DNA of 64,000 bases from Desmonostoc muscorum LEGE 12446 (GCF_015207005.2 NZ_JADEXS020000001.1:7959001-8023000), one strand, 5' to 3'. Positions 52,757 through 62,773 are shown, counted from the stretch's first letter. The notes: generated by a model not told the origin, from the letters alone. Numbers and translations: made by a program.

Positions 52757-54064
52757 CTACACCATTGATTTTTCTTCGATAACTGCTTCAGCTTGATGTA
52801 CTAGGTTTCTCAAAGCTTCTAATGTTCCTATATTTACATCCTCCCATAAATTGCGCTTGTGTGCTTCTAATAATCTTTCGGCAATATCACGCAGTGCGTA
52901 AGGATTCTTTTCCTCAATGAATTCCAAGACTACTGGATCGAGTAAATAAGCCTCTACAATGCCTTGATACATATAATCTTCGACACATTTAGTTGTAGCA
53001 TCGTAGGCGAATAAATAGTCTACCGTCGCAGCCATTTCAAAAGCACCTTTATACCCATGACGCATAACTCCTGCAATCCACTTGGGATTAACTACGCGAG
53101 AACGATACACCCGTGCGATTTCTTCTTTCAGTTGGCGAACGCGTGGTTGGGCGGGTATAGAATTATCTCCAAAATAAGTTTGAGGATTTTTTCCCTGTAG
53201 AGAACGCACCGCCGCCGTTAAGCCTCCCTGAAATTGGTAATAATCATCAGAATCGAGCAGGTCATGTTCGCGGTTGTCTTGATTGTGGAGTACAACTTGC
53301 ATTTGGGCTAGGCGTTGCTCGAAGATTTCGGGAGTGGGGAGTGGGGAGTGGGGAATGGGGACGGGGGACTGGGGACTGGGGATTGGGGGCTGGGTATTAG
53401 GAAGAATTTCTGCTCCTCTGCCCCCCTGCTCCTCTGCCCCCCTGCCTCCCTGCTCCCCTGCTCCTGAGGAATAGGCGTAAGAACTCCAGTTGATGTAGGC
53501 GCGGGCTAAATCTTGGTCATCTGTCCAGTTTTGCGATTCAATTAAACCTTGGAGTCCGGCGCCGTAAGCACCTGGACGAGAACCAAAGATGCGATAAAGC
53601 GATCGCTCTTTTGCCGTTTCTAAAGTTAAACCTTGTTGAGTCCACAAATCAGTCTCTTGGCGAACTGCAACGGCGAGGGGGTTTTGTTCTGGCGGTTCAT
53701 CCAAGTTTGCCACTGCTGTCACTGCTTGAGCGAATAAATCAATTAAGTTGGGAAATGCATCGCGGAAGAATCCGGAAATTCGCAAGGTGACATCTACACG
53801 GGGACGCCCTAAAATCGCCAGAGGTAAAATTTCAAAATCCACCACCCGCCGTGCTGCACCATCCCACAGGGGTCTGACTCCCAGTAAAGCCAAGGCCTCG
53901 GCAATATCATCACCTCCAGTTCTCATGGTGGCAGTTCCCCACAATGATAAACCTAGTGTTTTGGGATACTCACCATGTTCTTGAGTGTAATATTCAACCA
54001 GGGTTTCAGCGGCTTTTCTGCCGATATCCCAAGCTGTTTCTGTGGGAATGGCGCGAATATCCAC
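52757..54064 (-). CDS. cobN: Cobaltochelatase subunit CobN, C-terminal part
   Basis: 435 codons from the first in-frame start, but the homologous frame extends upstream to about 54236 (VLNWIRDRLLPALQQTDQEI, then THLLHGLDGGYVPSAPSG). It continues the large ATP-dependent cobaltochelatase subunit: YPKTLGLSLWGTATMRTGGD and DDIAEALALLGVRPLWDGAA are family blocks. Residues about 200-245 (EQGGRGAEILPNTQPPIPSP and so on) come from a simple-repeat insertion at 53329-53468 and keep the frame. The GTG at 54064 is therefore not a real start. The upstream half lies in another frame (54183-56939). Confidence 0.9.
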   Translation of the reverse strand: MDIRAIPTETAWDIGRKAAETLVEYYTQEHGEYPKTLGLSLWGTATMRTGGDDIAEALALLGVRPLWDGAARRVVDFEILPLAILGRPRVDVTLRISGFFRDAFPNLIDLFAQAVTAVANLDEPPEQNPLAVAVRQETDLWTQQGLTLETAKERSLYRIFGSRPGAYGAGLQGLIESQNWTDDQDLARAYINWSSYAYSSGAGEQGGRGAEEQGGRGAEILPNTQPPIPSPQSPVPIPHSPLPTPEIFEQRLAQMQVVLHNQDNREHDLLDSDDYYQFQGGLTAAVRSLQGKNPQTYFGDNSIPAQPRVRQLKEEIARVYRSRVVNPKWIAGVMRHGYKGAFEMAATVDYLFAYDATTKCVEDYMYQGIVEAYLLDPVVLEFIEEKNPYALRDIAERLLEAHKRNLWEDVNIGTLEALRNLVHQAEAVIEEKSMV

Positions 54065-54182
54065 AGAATAAAAGTTTCTCCCCGTTGGTAGAACTTCCGG
54101 GCGTCCGCGGGTGGGTGCGCCAGATGGGGCGCTGGGGACATAACCGCCATCAAGTCCGTGTAATAAATGGGTAATTTCTTGG

Positions 54183-56939
54183 TCAGTTTGTTGTAAAGCG
54201 GGAAGCAGGCGATCGCGTATCCAGTTGAGAACGGTGGGGAGTGGGGAGTGGGGAGTGGGGAGTGGGGGGATGGGGGGATGAGGGAGATGAGGGGGATGAG
54301 GGGGATGGTGAGACGGGGAATTCTGAATTCTGAGTTCTGAGTTCTGAGTTCTGGCTGATGAGTTTTTCTACTAAAAGGGCGGCGTGTTGTTCTAGGACTT
54401 CAACAATATCACCGATGGTGCGACATTCTGTGCCATTGACTACTGAATATTGACCACTAGTCATGGACAAGTCTGCTGTGAGGGGGTCGAAGTCTAGACC
54501 CCAATCCTGGGCTATGGCGCGGGTAATGCCTAAAGAATAGCGATTGGGTATGCGAGCGATCGCTACTATTAAATCCCTTAGTTGCTGTCCTTGGGGACAT
54601 TGCCCAAAAATGTGTAAGCCATCACGGATTTGAGCTTCTTTGAGTTCACAAAGATAACCATCTAAAGAATTCAAAATTAAAAATTCTGAATTTAAAATTT
54701 CTGCGTTTTGGATTCCTAAATCCAGATGTAAATTTTCTTGAAGAATCAATTCGCGGATGCGATCGCGAATCACTGGTAAACGGGAAGGATCTAAACTTTC
54801 CGCTTCATAATACTCATCAATTAAATTTTCTAACTGTTGCAAAGAACCGTAGAGTTCCGCACGAGTCATGGGTGGCGTCAGGTGATCTATAATCACTGCT
54901 TGGGCGCGACGTTTGGCTTGGGAACCCTCACCAGGGTCATTGACAATAAACGGGTAGAGGTGGGGAAGTGCGCCGAAAGCTACTTCTGGGTAACAATTAC
55001 TTGATAAAGCCACACTTTTACCGGGTAGCCATTCTAAATTTCCGTGTTTGCCCACATGAACTACAGCATCAGCACCAAAACATTCTCTAACCCAATAGTA
55101 AAAAGCTAAATAAGCATGAGTTGGCTCTAAATCCGGCGCATGATAATTCAAACTGGGGTCATTATCATAGCCCCTTGGTGGCTGAATTCCCACGAAAATG
55201 TTGCCGAGTTGAATTCCTGGAACGGGGATTGGGGATTGGGGATTGGGGATTGGGGATTGGGGACTGGGGATTGGAGATTGGATATTGCTCTTGTCTCCCC
55301 CGTTTTCCTTTTCCCCAGTCCCTAGTCCCCAGTCCCCAGTCCCCAGTCCCCACCTTTCACTAATACCTTGCTGCACGGCTGGTGGCAATGAAGCGAAATA
55401 CTCTTGATATTCTGTCCAAGAGACACTTTGCTGCACCGGATGCCATTCTTGACTTTCCGGATCGTTGGTTACGCCAGATGTTAGCCGTTGAATCAACTCA
55501 TCTCCTTGAGCAGGTGGATTTTCTACTTGATACCCGGCTTGGTGTAAAGCTTGCAGGATTTCTGTGCAACTAGCTGGGGTATCGAGTCCCACACCATTAG
55601 CAAGGCGTCCATTGCGGTTGGGGTAATTTGCCAGAATTAGGGCAATTCGCCGCTCTTGGGGTGGTTTTGAACGCAGACGCACCCAATTTGCTGCTAGTTG
55701 AGCAACAAACTCGATGCGATCGCTCACTGGTTCATAAACTACCACATCTGTCTCTAAATCGGAATTACGAGTTTGAACTGCTTTAAAAGACACAGCACGA
55801 GTAATAATCCGCCCATCTACTTCTGGTAGCGCTACATTCATCCCAATATCGCGGGGAGAAAGTCCTTGAAACTGTAACTCCCACTGTTCAACTGATCCGC
55901 CACTGAGGATAACCTGGAATACAGGCACATCTAATTTTTGCCACAGTTCGGTTTGGGGTGTTTCGCTCTCCAACCTTGCTAAAGAAAAACTGGTGGTATT
56001 CAGCAGCAGCGCAATTGGTTCGCCTTCTTTGGGTTGAAAAAATTCACTCAACTCAATTTGAACATCTGGTTCACGCAATGACGAAACAAAAACTGGCACA
56101 GGTTGTAAATTTTTCTGTACTAAAGCTTGGCATAAAGCATCAATTACCTTAGTGTTTCCCGCTAAATAATGGGCGCGGTAGAAAAGTATGCCGACTTTGG
56201 GCATGGGGCATTGGGCATGGGGCATTGGGCATTGGGCATTGGGCATTGGGCATGGGGCATTGGTTATCCTTTCTCCCCCTGCCTCCCCTGCTCCCCCTGC
56301 TCCCCCTGCTCCCTCATCCCCCTCATCCCCCTCATCCCCCTCATCCCCCTCATCCCCCTCACTCCCCACTCCCCACTCCCCACTCCCCACTCCCCATTCA
56401 TACAATCCCACACGCGGTATGCGCTGGGGTAATGGAGGATTGTATGCAGTTGACAAACAAGTGTCGGCGATAAATTGCAGAGCATTCACGAAATTTTCTA
56501 CTCCGCCTTCGCTAAAATACTGCCATACCTGGTTAACAATACCCAAAGGCACAGTAGAGTGGGATATCAAGTCGGGATCAAGACTGTCGTCTCCGGGCAT
56601 TACAATAAGGGTTGTACCATTACGTTGCACAATTTCCTGCACTACTTCTAAGCCATAAGCCCAGTAGGAACGTCCTCCTAACAGGCGTAGAATGATTACC
56701 TGGGCAAGTTCTAAAACTTGCTCTGCGTAAGTATCTATACTTAATTGTTGCTGCAATTGCAATAAGTTGGCGACTCTGAATGTAGGAAAGGGTGCAGGTA
56801 ATTTGCCAACGGCAGCTGCCAAGGTTTGAATATCGGTATCAGCAGCCGTAATCAACACCAGAGTCGCTGGAGTTTGTTCTACAAAAATTAAACTCTCTGA
56901 CTGATTCAATCCACCCGATATGCCACTAATACGATGCAT
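54183..56939 (-). CDS. cobN: Cobaltochelatase subunit CobN, N-terminal part
   Basis: 918 codons. CobN inserts cobalt into the corrin ring in aerobic B12 synthesis with CobS/CobT-like partners. Clear blocks: VHVGKHGNLEWLPGKSVALS, FGALPHLYPFIVNDPGEGSQ, AKRRAQAVIIDHLTPPMTRA. Four simple-repeat stretches interrupt it, at 56200-56398, 55219-55356, 54664-54715 and 54232-54352. The first three keep the frame; at the fourth the frame is lost and translation ends after 16 meaningless codons, while homology continues in the frame of 52757-54064. So the gene is either broken, rescued by frameshifting, or affected by a sequencing error in the G-run at about 54270. No cobalamin riboswitch is visible upstream. 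Confidence 0.9.
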   Translation of the reverse strand: MHRISGISGGLNQSESLIFVEQTPATLVLITAADTDIQTLAAAVGKLPAPFPTFRVANLLQLQQQLSIDTYAEQVLELAQVIILRLLGGRSYWAYGLEVVQEIVQRNGTTLIVMPGDDSLDPDLISHSTVPLGIVNQVWQYFSEGGVENFVNALQFIADTCLSTAYNPPLPQRIPRVGLYEWGVGSGEWGVGSEGDEGDEGDEGDEGDEGAGGAGGAGEAGGERITNAPCPMPNAQCPMPHAQCPMPKVGILFYRAHYLAGNTKVIDALCQALVQKNLQPVPVFVSSLREPDVQIELSEFFQPKEGEPIALLLNTTSFSLARLESETPQTELWQKLDVPVFQVILSGGSVEQWELQFQGLSPRDIGMNVALPEVDGRIITRAVSFKAVQTRNSDLETDVVVYEPVSDRIEFVAQLAANWVRLRSKPPQERRIALILANYPNRNGRLANGVGLDTPASCTEILQALHQAGYQVENPPAQGDELIQRLTSGVTNDPESQEWHPVQQSVSWTEYQEYFASLPPAVQQGISERWGLGTGDWGLGTGEKENGGDKSNIQSPIPSPQSPIPNPQSPIPVPGIQLGNIFVGIQPPRGYDNDPSLNYHAPDLEPTHAYLAFYYWVRECFGADAVVHVGKHGNLEWLPGKSVALSSNCYPEVAFGALPHLYPFIVNDPGEGSQAKRRAQAVIIDHLTPPMTRAELYGSLQQLENLIDEYYEAESLDPSRLPVIRDRIRELILQENLHLDLGIQNAEILNSEFLILNSLDGYLCELKEAQIRDGLHIFGQCPQGQQLRDLIVAIARIPNRYSLGITRAIAQDWGLDFDPLTADLSMTSGQYSVVNGTECRTIGDIVEVLEQHAALLVEKLISQNSELRTQNSEFPVSPSPSSPSSPSSPHPPTPHSPLPTPHRSQLDTRSPASRFTTN

Positions 56940-57296
56940 AATCTTTTATTACCGTCTTAAACTGTTGGTTAGTACACAAAGAAAAAAGGAGTCAGAATGG
57001 GCTATGTCCCGCTACGCTAACAGAATTCAGAATTCAGAAGACTCCACCCATAAACGGATAGAGTTTTAATAAGGAAGAATTTTGAACTTTTTTTCGCCCA
57101 TAAGGAGACGAAGTTTTGATTAATACTCAGACACTCGCGGACTGGGCGAATCCTACTCTATCACCCACTCAAACTCCCATTTATTCTGAATTCTGTTAGC
57201 GCAGCGGGACATAGCCCATTCCGACTTCTAAGTTCTTCTGAAGAAAAACAAACTTTCGTCCCTGCATTCAGCCCCCTCTTACCACAATGATTGAAA
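56940..57296. other. Divergent intergenic region cobN / histidine kinase with large inverted repeat
   Basis: No gene. Inverted copies of about 45 bp occur at 56990-57035 and 57183-57229 (gggctatgtcccgct...taacagaattcagaat), bracketing about 150 bp. Each copy belongs to a dispersed repeat also present at 12070-12130. Confidence 0.8.
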
Positions 57297-59378
57297 ATGC
57301 TGAGTTCTCCTGATTTGAGCTTTTCTCGAACCTTGCCTATTGTTGTATTCAATCAGCTTGGGGAATTGTTAGAGCAGATGGCTCAAACGGTGGGAAGTCC
57401 AGCTTTGGTAATAACAGAAGCTGTGTTGGCGTCGATTCGCATACCTGTGGAGTGGGAAAGGCAAAGGTTTACAGTAGTAGTTTCTGAGCAGTTTAGTGGG
57501 CTGTTGGTGGGGAATTTGGAGGTAGATGAGGGAGAACAACTACCTACTCAGAACTCTTATACAGACGGGATTAATGGCGTCTCTGCTACATTGACATTTA
57601 ATTTAGAGGCGATCGCCTCTTTTGTGTTGGAATTGAGAGATTTGTTTGAGTGCAATTCTGATACTCACCAAAATCTCGAACGTTATCGCCAAGTTATTAG
57701 ACCTAATGATCCTACACTCCAAAGTCAATTCACGCTGTTGTTATTAGAATATTTTCTAACTCAGCCAAACCAAGAAATAATACCACCTCCAAGTGTAATT
57801 GGACCGGCTGTTTATATTTGTCAGCCAGTGGAAGATGCCCTAAAAAAACAAATTTCCCAAGAACAACTGTTAAATCAGGTAACAACGCAGATCCGCAAAA
57901 GCCTTGATTTGCCAGTAATTATGGCAACGGCAATTACACAGGTGCGTGAGTTTCTAGAATTAGACAGATTAGTAATTTATAAATTTCCGGGTTCCAAAGT
58001 CAAGACTCAAGAATACCAGTTTGATAGTATTGATTTCTATGGCACGGCACTACCTACAACAGAGGGAATTTTAGCTAGTGGTATCAAATCTGAAATTTCA
58101 ATTCGAGGAAGCCAAGGCTCGGATTTTTCCACTAATAATGATAATGGTAGACCCCCGCTTTCTCTGTCAGTAAATAGTCAATCTCTACCAGAAGAGTATC
58201 AAAAGTATCGCGGTTATATTGTCTATGAAGCCCGTGCTAAAGATGGTATTACATCGGTATTGAATTACAGAGAAAAAAATTGTTTTTTCCCAACCTCTCA
58301 ATGTTGGGAAAAGTATCGCCAGGGCTTTACTTTAGCTGTGGATGATATCGAAAAAACCTATGCTTTAGAAGAGTGTTTGTTAAATTTTTTAAGGGAATGC
58401 CAAGTCCGGGCAAAGTTGGCTGCACCGATTATCTTTGAGGAAAAACTCTGGGGATTGCTAATTGCTCATCAGTGCGATCGCCCACGTCAGTGGACTGATA
58501 GCGAAAAAAAGTTGCTGAGTTCCATCGCTGAACAATTAGCGATCGCCATTCACCAAGCGGAGTTAATGCAAACCCTCACCCAAGAAAAACAAACCCTGGA
58601 AGAACGAGTCATTGAACGTACAAGGGCGCTACGCGATGCCCTCCTCGCCGCCGAAGCTGCTAGCCGCCTTAGAAGTGAATTTCTCGCTACCATCAGCCAT
58701 GAATTACTCACGCCTTTAACTTATGTGATTGGGATGTCTTCGACGTTGTTACGCTGGCCTTTGGGTGAATTAAGTCAACGACAACGGGATTATTTGCAAA
58801 CAATCCACGACAGTGGAGAACATTTATTAGAAATGATTAATGACATCCTCGATTTATCACAAATCGAGGCTGGAAAGACAGCTTTAAATATTTCGGAATT
58901 TTCTTTGGTGAGTGTTGCACAAAGAACTGTGGAATCATTACAACAAAAAGCAACAAGCGAACAAGTAAATCTCAAACTTGATTTGCAAATTGATCCAAAG
59001 CGCGATCGCTTTACCGCCGATTCTGAACGATTAGAACAAGTTCTCTGGAATTTATTAACCAATGCGATTAAATTTACCCCCGAAAATGGCAGCGTTACTT
59101 TGCGTCTTTGGGTGGAAGACGACACCGCTATTTTTCAAGTGGAAGATACTGGAATTGGCATTCCTGAAGAAAAATTACCATTATTGTTTGAGAAATTTCA
59201 GCAACTCGATACACCCTATCGCCGCCGCTACGAAGGTACCGGATTGGGACTAGCTTTAACTAAACAACTTGTAGAACTCCATCGGGGTCGAATTGAAGTA
59301 GAATCAACCGTGAGTGTTGGCTCAATTTTTACTGTGTGGATACCAACTCAGACAATGAAAGTACCCAATAGTCACTAG
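57297..59378 (+). CDS. GAF-domain sensor histidine kinase
   Basis: 693 residues from the ATG at 57297 (a TTG at 57291 is also in frame). N-terminal domain (about 1-160; TLPIVVFNQLGELLEQMAQT) of unknown type, maybe a DICT-like sensor. GAF domain (about 195-425: MATAITQVREFLELDRLVIY, AAPIIFEEKLWGLLIAHQC), with no clear bilin-binding cysteine. Coiled coil, then HisKA with H-box FLATISHELLTPLTYVIG and HATPase N/G boxes (LEQVLWNLLTNAIKF, VEDTGIGIPEE, GTGLGLALTKQLV). No response regulator next to it. The stop is inside a palindromic repeat that may end transcription. Confidence 0.9.
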   Translation: MLSSPDLSFSRTLPIVVFNQLGELLEQMAQTVGSPALVITEAVLASIRIPVEWERQRFTVVVSEQFSGLLVGNLEVDEGEQLPTQNSYTDGINGVSATLTFNLEAIASFVLELRDLFECNSDTHQNLERYRQVIRPNDPTLQSQFTLLLLEYFLTQPNQEIIPPPSVIGPAVYICQPVEDALKKQISQEQLLNQVTTQIRKSLDLPVIMATAITQVREFLELDRLVIYKFPGSKVKTQEYQFDSIDFYGTALPTTEGILASGIKSEISIRGSQGSDFSTNNDNGRPPLSLSVNSQSLPEEYQKYRGYIVYEARAKDGITSVLNYREKNCFFPTSQCWEKYRQGFTLAVDDIEKTYALEECLLNFLRECQVRAKLAAPIIFEEKLWGLLIAHQCDRPRQWTDSEKKLLSSIAEQLAIAIHQAELMQTLTQEKQTLEERVIERTRALRDALLAAEAASRLRSEFLATISHELLTPLTYVIGMSSTLLRWPLGELSQRQRDYLQTIHDSGEHLLEMINDILDLSQIEAGKTALNISEFSLVSVAQRTVESLQQKATSEQVNLKLDLQIDPKRDRFTADSERLEQVLWNLLTNAIKFTPENGSVTLRLWVEDDTAIFQVEDTGIGIPEEKLPLLFEKFQQLDTPYRRRYEGTGLGLALTKQLVELHRGRIEVESTVSVGSIFTVWIPTQTMKVPNSH

Positions 59379-59440
59379 AGACGCGATTAATCGCGTCTGT
59401 ACAAGAATTATGTTCCCTGCCCAATGCCCAATACCCTAAA

Positions 59441-60271
59441 TTATTTTGAGGCTAAAGTAATTAGGATTTTTTCAAAAACTTTTAATGCATGTTCCTTGCC
59501 ATTGTCTCTGGTGAAAATGGTAAAATTAGGGTGAGAATTGATTTCAATTAACCAATATTGGTTATCTTTATCTAATACGATATCTAACCCACCATAATCA
59601 AGGTCTAATTCTTCAAAAATCGGTCTGGCAAAGTTATCAATCTCTGACAATATTTTGGGATCGCTGATATATTTGGCTTTTGCGCCATCCCAGTGGAGAG
59701 GACTTAAGTTACCTATAAAATTCGCGTTAGTTATATCTTTTTCATAGAGTAGAACTAACTCTTTATTTAAGAAAACTGCTCTATATTCAGATTTAATGTG
59801 AATTAATTCTTGGGCAATAGCGACGTAATCATACTTGCTATTAAGATTAAAAATCTCTTTTAAAGCATTTTCAATTTCATCTTGATTCTGGCATAAAAAG
59901 ACGTTATGTCCGCTTGAACCAGAATTTCTTTTTACAATCACAGGTGTTTCAAAATTTTCCTGAATTTCTAAGATAATATCTTCAATAGTTGGAAATTTTA
60001 AGTACATCTTGTATTTTGGATCGCAAAGAGGTGAAAGAAACCCCATTGTGCGAGGAAGTTTAATTTTTTTATTTAAAAGATGATAAGTATATTCCTTATC
60101 TCTGACAATTTTTGCCACTGCTTGATTAATTAACGGAGTGCTATAATTACAAAAGTAGTGGTGTTTATTATTAAATTTTACTTTGATTAAATTTTCAGCA
60201 GGATAAATAATTTCATAGCTGATATTTAAGTTTTCACAGGCTTGGAGTAATAACGAAACGTTGTCTAACAT
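59441..60271 (-). CDS. ATP-grasp enzyme (RimK-like)
   Basis: 276 residues. ATP-grasp fold: ETPVIVKRNSGSSGHNVF is the glycine-rich ATP loop, IAQELIHIKSEYRAVFLN the central strand, and LDYGGLDIVLDKDNQYWLIE plus INSHPNFTIF the Mg-binding E and N residues. Such enzymes form amide bonds from a carboxylate and an amine via acyl phosphate. The substrate cannot be told; no peptide precursor or biosynthetic neighbour is evident. AT-rich gene and flanks compared with its neighbours hint at transfer. Confidence 0.82.
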   Translation of the reverse strand: MLDNVSLLLQACENLNISYEIIYPAENLIKVKFNNKHHYFCNYSTPLINQAVAKIVRDKEYTYHLLNKKIKLPRTMGFLSPLCDPKYKMYLKFPTIEDIILEIQENFETPVIVKRNSGSSGHNVFLCQNQDEIENALKEIFNLNSKYDYVAIAQELIHIKSEYRAVFLNKELVLLYEKDITNANFIGNLSPLHWDGAKAKYISDPKILSEIDNFARPIFEELDLDYGGLDIVLDKDNQYWLIEINSHPNFTIFTRDNGKEHALKVFEKILITLASK

Positions 60272-60783
60272 AAATGCTTGAAGTTCAGCTTGGTAGATTA
60301 AGTGTTTATATGAATTCGCAAAAAAAAAGTTAGCTGAAATTGATAAATATCAATTGAGCGCTTTTTATGATTTAGTGAATTATATTTTATTAAAGCTTTT
60401 TAGAAAAGCCATTCTATAAAATACACCTATTTAGTAGATAATGCAACAGTTTGTCGTCAATTTTGCAGTGGATACAAAAAGGTGATAAACATAGATTTTA
60501 CACTTAAGCAAAAAAGTGTATTATTTACAGCAGAATTCAGAATTAGAATAAGCTCCAGACCCAATACTGTCCGGTTAAAGTTTTTTGATCAAAATTTGAT
60601 CAAAATTCTATATGACAAAGACGCGATAAATCGCCGTCTCTACAAGTAATTGATTGTTGTAGAGACGGCGATTTATCGCGTCTCTTGCTTAACGTTGGGA
60701 TTTTTAGGGCGTTGCACAAACAAGGGATGAAATTTAGGTAATGAAATCTAAAAACCCTTTATAAAAAGATGCAACACCAATTT
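60272..60783. other. Intergenic region with long hairpin
   Basis: AT-rich, no gene seen. It contains the long hairpin at 60619-60683. Confidence 0.6.
60619..60683. repeat. Hairpin with 27-bp perfect stem
   Basis: Arms 60619-60645 and 60657-60683 (agacgcgataaatcgccgtc and beyond), loop of 11 bases. It is formed by two opposed copies of the gagacgcg palindrome family. Confidence 0.9.
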
Positions 60784-61719
60784 TTAAGTTGTTGTTGAAG
60801 CTGTTGCTTGTCGTTTAAAAATTACCATTTGGGTACCAACAACTGGATTACGTGCTATCAGGCGATTTTGAGAGTCGATAATTTCTAAATGAGTAAAATC
60901 AAGTTGTTGAGAGCGTTGTAAAATTTCGGCAGCAAGTTTATCCTGTTGAGATTCTGGGAGAGTGTACCAATCGTCGCTAATTTTGACAGTGAGATTACTC
61001 GTGCGGAAGTTGGCTTGAATTGACTTTATCAGACCTGAGGCAATGCGATCGCTAATTTCAGCTACCTGATTTTCAATAGCCACAATTAAGGCTTGTTCAG
61101 GAGTCAATTCTATGGTTGGTGTTGGCGTAGGCGTTGGCGTGGGAATTACTTCCGGTTCTGGTGGCGGGGGTATAATTTCCTCTGGTGGCTGTTGGGCTTC
61201 TGGCGGTGGCGGCGTAATTTCCTCTGGTGGTTGCTGTGCTTCCGGGGGCGGCGTAATTTCCTCTGGTGGCTGTGGTTCTGGTGCGACTGATTCCGGCGGA
61301 GTAGTTATCGTTGGTGTTGGGATGGGAACCTCCTCAACCGGGGGAAGTGTTGCTACTTCCGTAGGTTTACCAGTAAAAATAGTCGTAGTTGTCCAAACCA
61401 GAATTACCGCAATTCCAGTAACAATTCCGGTCAAAGCTGTATCTGATAACTTTGTTGATAAATTTGATGGCAAAAATAAACGGACTGTCCTTAATAGTCC
61501 ACCCCACCACAACTGAAGCCGCTGCAAAAAACTGGGAGTTTCCCCAGCACCAGGTGGGGGCGCTGTCTCCAGTTTTTGGACTGTTACTTCTAAAACCCCA
61601 ATTGTTCCTCTCAGAAGTTGGATAATTTTAGCCTTCCAAATTGGCTGAACTCTCTGGTAAGGTTTTTGGGGAGGTTGAGTTACCTGCTCATCAGTCGGTT
61701 TTGGATTGTCTTGTGACAT
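60784..61719 (-). CDS. Proline-rich membrane protein, conserved hypothetical
   Basis: 311 residues. A cytoplasmic N-terminal part (about 1-90), one membrane helix (about 94-114: TGIVTGIAVILVWTTTTIF), a long Pro/Glu/Thr linker with near-identical repeats (PPEEITPPPEAQQPPEEITP), and a C-terminal domain of about 110 residues (LTPEQALIVAIENQVAEISD onwards) on the other side of the membrane. The linker repeats are rod-like, so the protein could span the periplasm. No enzymatic motif. Divergent from the metallophosphoesterase gene. Confidence 0.7.
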   Translation of the reverse strand: MSQDNPKPTDEQVTQPPQKPYQRVQPIWKAKIIQLLRGTIGVLEVTVQKLETAPPPGAGETPSFLQRLQLWWGGLLRTVRLFLPSNLSTKLSDTALTGIVTGIAVILVWTTTTIFTGKPTEVATLPPVEEVPIPTPTITTPPESVAPEPQPPEEITPPPEAQQPPEEITPPPPEAQQPPEEIIPPPPEPEVIPTPTPTPTPTIELTPEQALIVAIENQVAEISDRIASGLIKSIQANFRTSNLTVKISDDWYTLPESQQDKLAAEILQRSQQLDFTHLEIIDSQNRLIARNPVVGTQMVIFKRQATASTTT

Positions 61720-61854
61720 GGAACTTTCACCAAAAGCAGCGAATCAAAGACAAACAACGTACATTATTACTGGTGCTGCCTCTTTTGCCTTAATGTATCA
61801 CTTCATTGCACATTACTTCTGCGGAAACGGACTATTTATTAAATTTGGTGAATT

Positions 61855-62766
61855 ATGAGCTTGAAACGCCGTCAATTTTTATTTTTAAGTAGCCTGGGCG
61901 CCATCGGTACAGGATTTTTGGGCTGGATGTTAAATCATCAAAGTGCTGATATTAGCGATTCCACAACAGCCATAGCCGCCAACCCACCGAAAAAAGACTT
62001 GTTATTACGTTTTGTGTCTGTTGCAGATACAGGAACCGGCGCTAAAGGACAGTATGCTGTGGCTGGGGCAATGAATTTTTATCACAAACAAAATCCTTAC
62101 AATTTAGTCGTTTTAGCTGGAGATAACATTTACAATAACGGCGAAATTGAGAAAATTAGTGCAGTTTTTGAGCGTCCTTATCAAGGTTTACTCAAGCAAG
62201 GTGTCAAATTTCAAGCTTGTTTAGGTAATCACGATATTCGGACTGCAAATGGCGAACCACAGCTGAAGTATGTCGGCTTTAATATGAACGGAAGACGATA
62301 TTATACATTTCGCCGTGGAACTGTACAATTTTTCGCTTTAGATACTAATAGTAATGCTGATTGGAAAAACCAGCTAGCTTGGTTAGAAAAAGAATTAAGT
62401 CGCAGTAATGCAGCTTGGAAAGTTGTATTTGGTCATCATCCAATTTATGCATCTGGTGTTTATGGAAGTAATCCAGAGTTTATTAAAACTTTTACTCCGC
62501 TGTTTGAAAAATACGGTGTTCAAGTTTATATCAATGGACACGAACATCATTATGAACGCACGCGTGCAATTAATGGAACGACTTATTTAGTTACTGGTGG
62601 GGGTGCTGGTACGCGTCCTGTAGGGCGTTCCGAGTGGACAGAATATTCTGCCGAGAGGTTGAGTTTTGCGGCGTATGAAGTGTATCCAGATAGAATAGAA
62701 GTAAGTGCGATCGCTACTGATAATCGCATCTTTGATAAAGGTATTATTCAATTAAAATCGGCGTAG
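61855..62766 (+). CDS. Metallophosphoesterase, exported (purple acid phosphatase-like)
   Basis: 303 residues. N-terminal LKRRQFLFLSSLGAIGTGF is a Tat-type signal. Calcineurin-like motifs in order: VADTGTGAKGQ (Asp), VVLAGDNIYNNG (GD), LGNHDIR (GNHD), VVFGHHPIYASG (H) and INGHEHHYERT (GHxH). Two metals would be bound by these residues. Likely a periplasmic phosphatase that releases phosphate from organic esters. The next gene starts 7 bp after its stop, so the two may be co-transcribed. Confidence 0.9.
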   Translation: MSLKRRQFLFLSSLGAIGTGFLGWMLNHQSADISDSTTAIAANPPKKDLLLRFVSVADTGTGAKGQYAVAGAMNFYHKQNPYNLVVLAGDNIYNNGEIEKISAVFERPYQGLLKQGVKFQACLGNHDIRTANGEPQLKYVGFNMNGRRYYTFRRGTVQFFALDTNSNADWKNQLAWLEKELSRSNAAWKVVFGHHPIYASGVYGSNPEFIKTFTPLFEKYGVQVYINGHEHHYERTRAINGTTYLVTGGGAGTRPVGRSEWTEYSAERLSFAAYEVYPDRIEVSAIATDNRIFDKGIIQLKSA

Positions 62767-62773
62767 TTAGACA

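Noticed and set aside
56169..56658. Overlapping plus-strand ORFs opposite cobN
   Set aside because: Made of simple-repeat codons inside the cobN insertion.
56940..57290. Cobalamin riboswitch upstream of cobN
   Set aside because: No B12-box-like sequence seen on the minus strand; region is dispersed repeats.
61112..61516. Glycine-rich ORF on the plus strand
   Set aside because: Antisense shadow of the Pro/Glu linker of the minus-strand gene.
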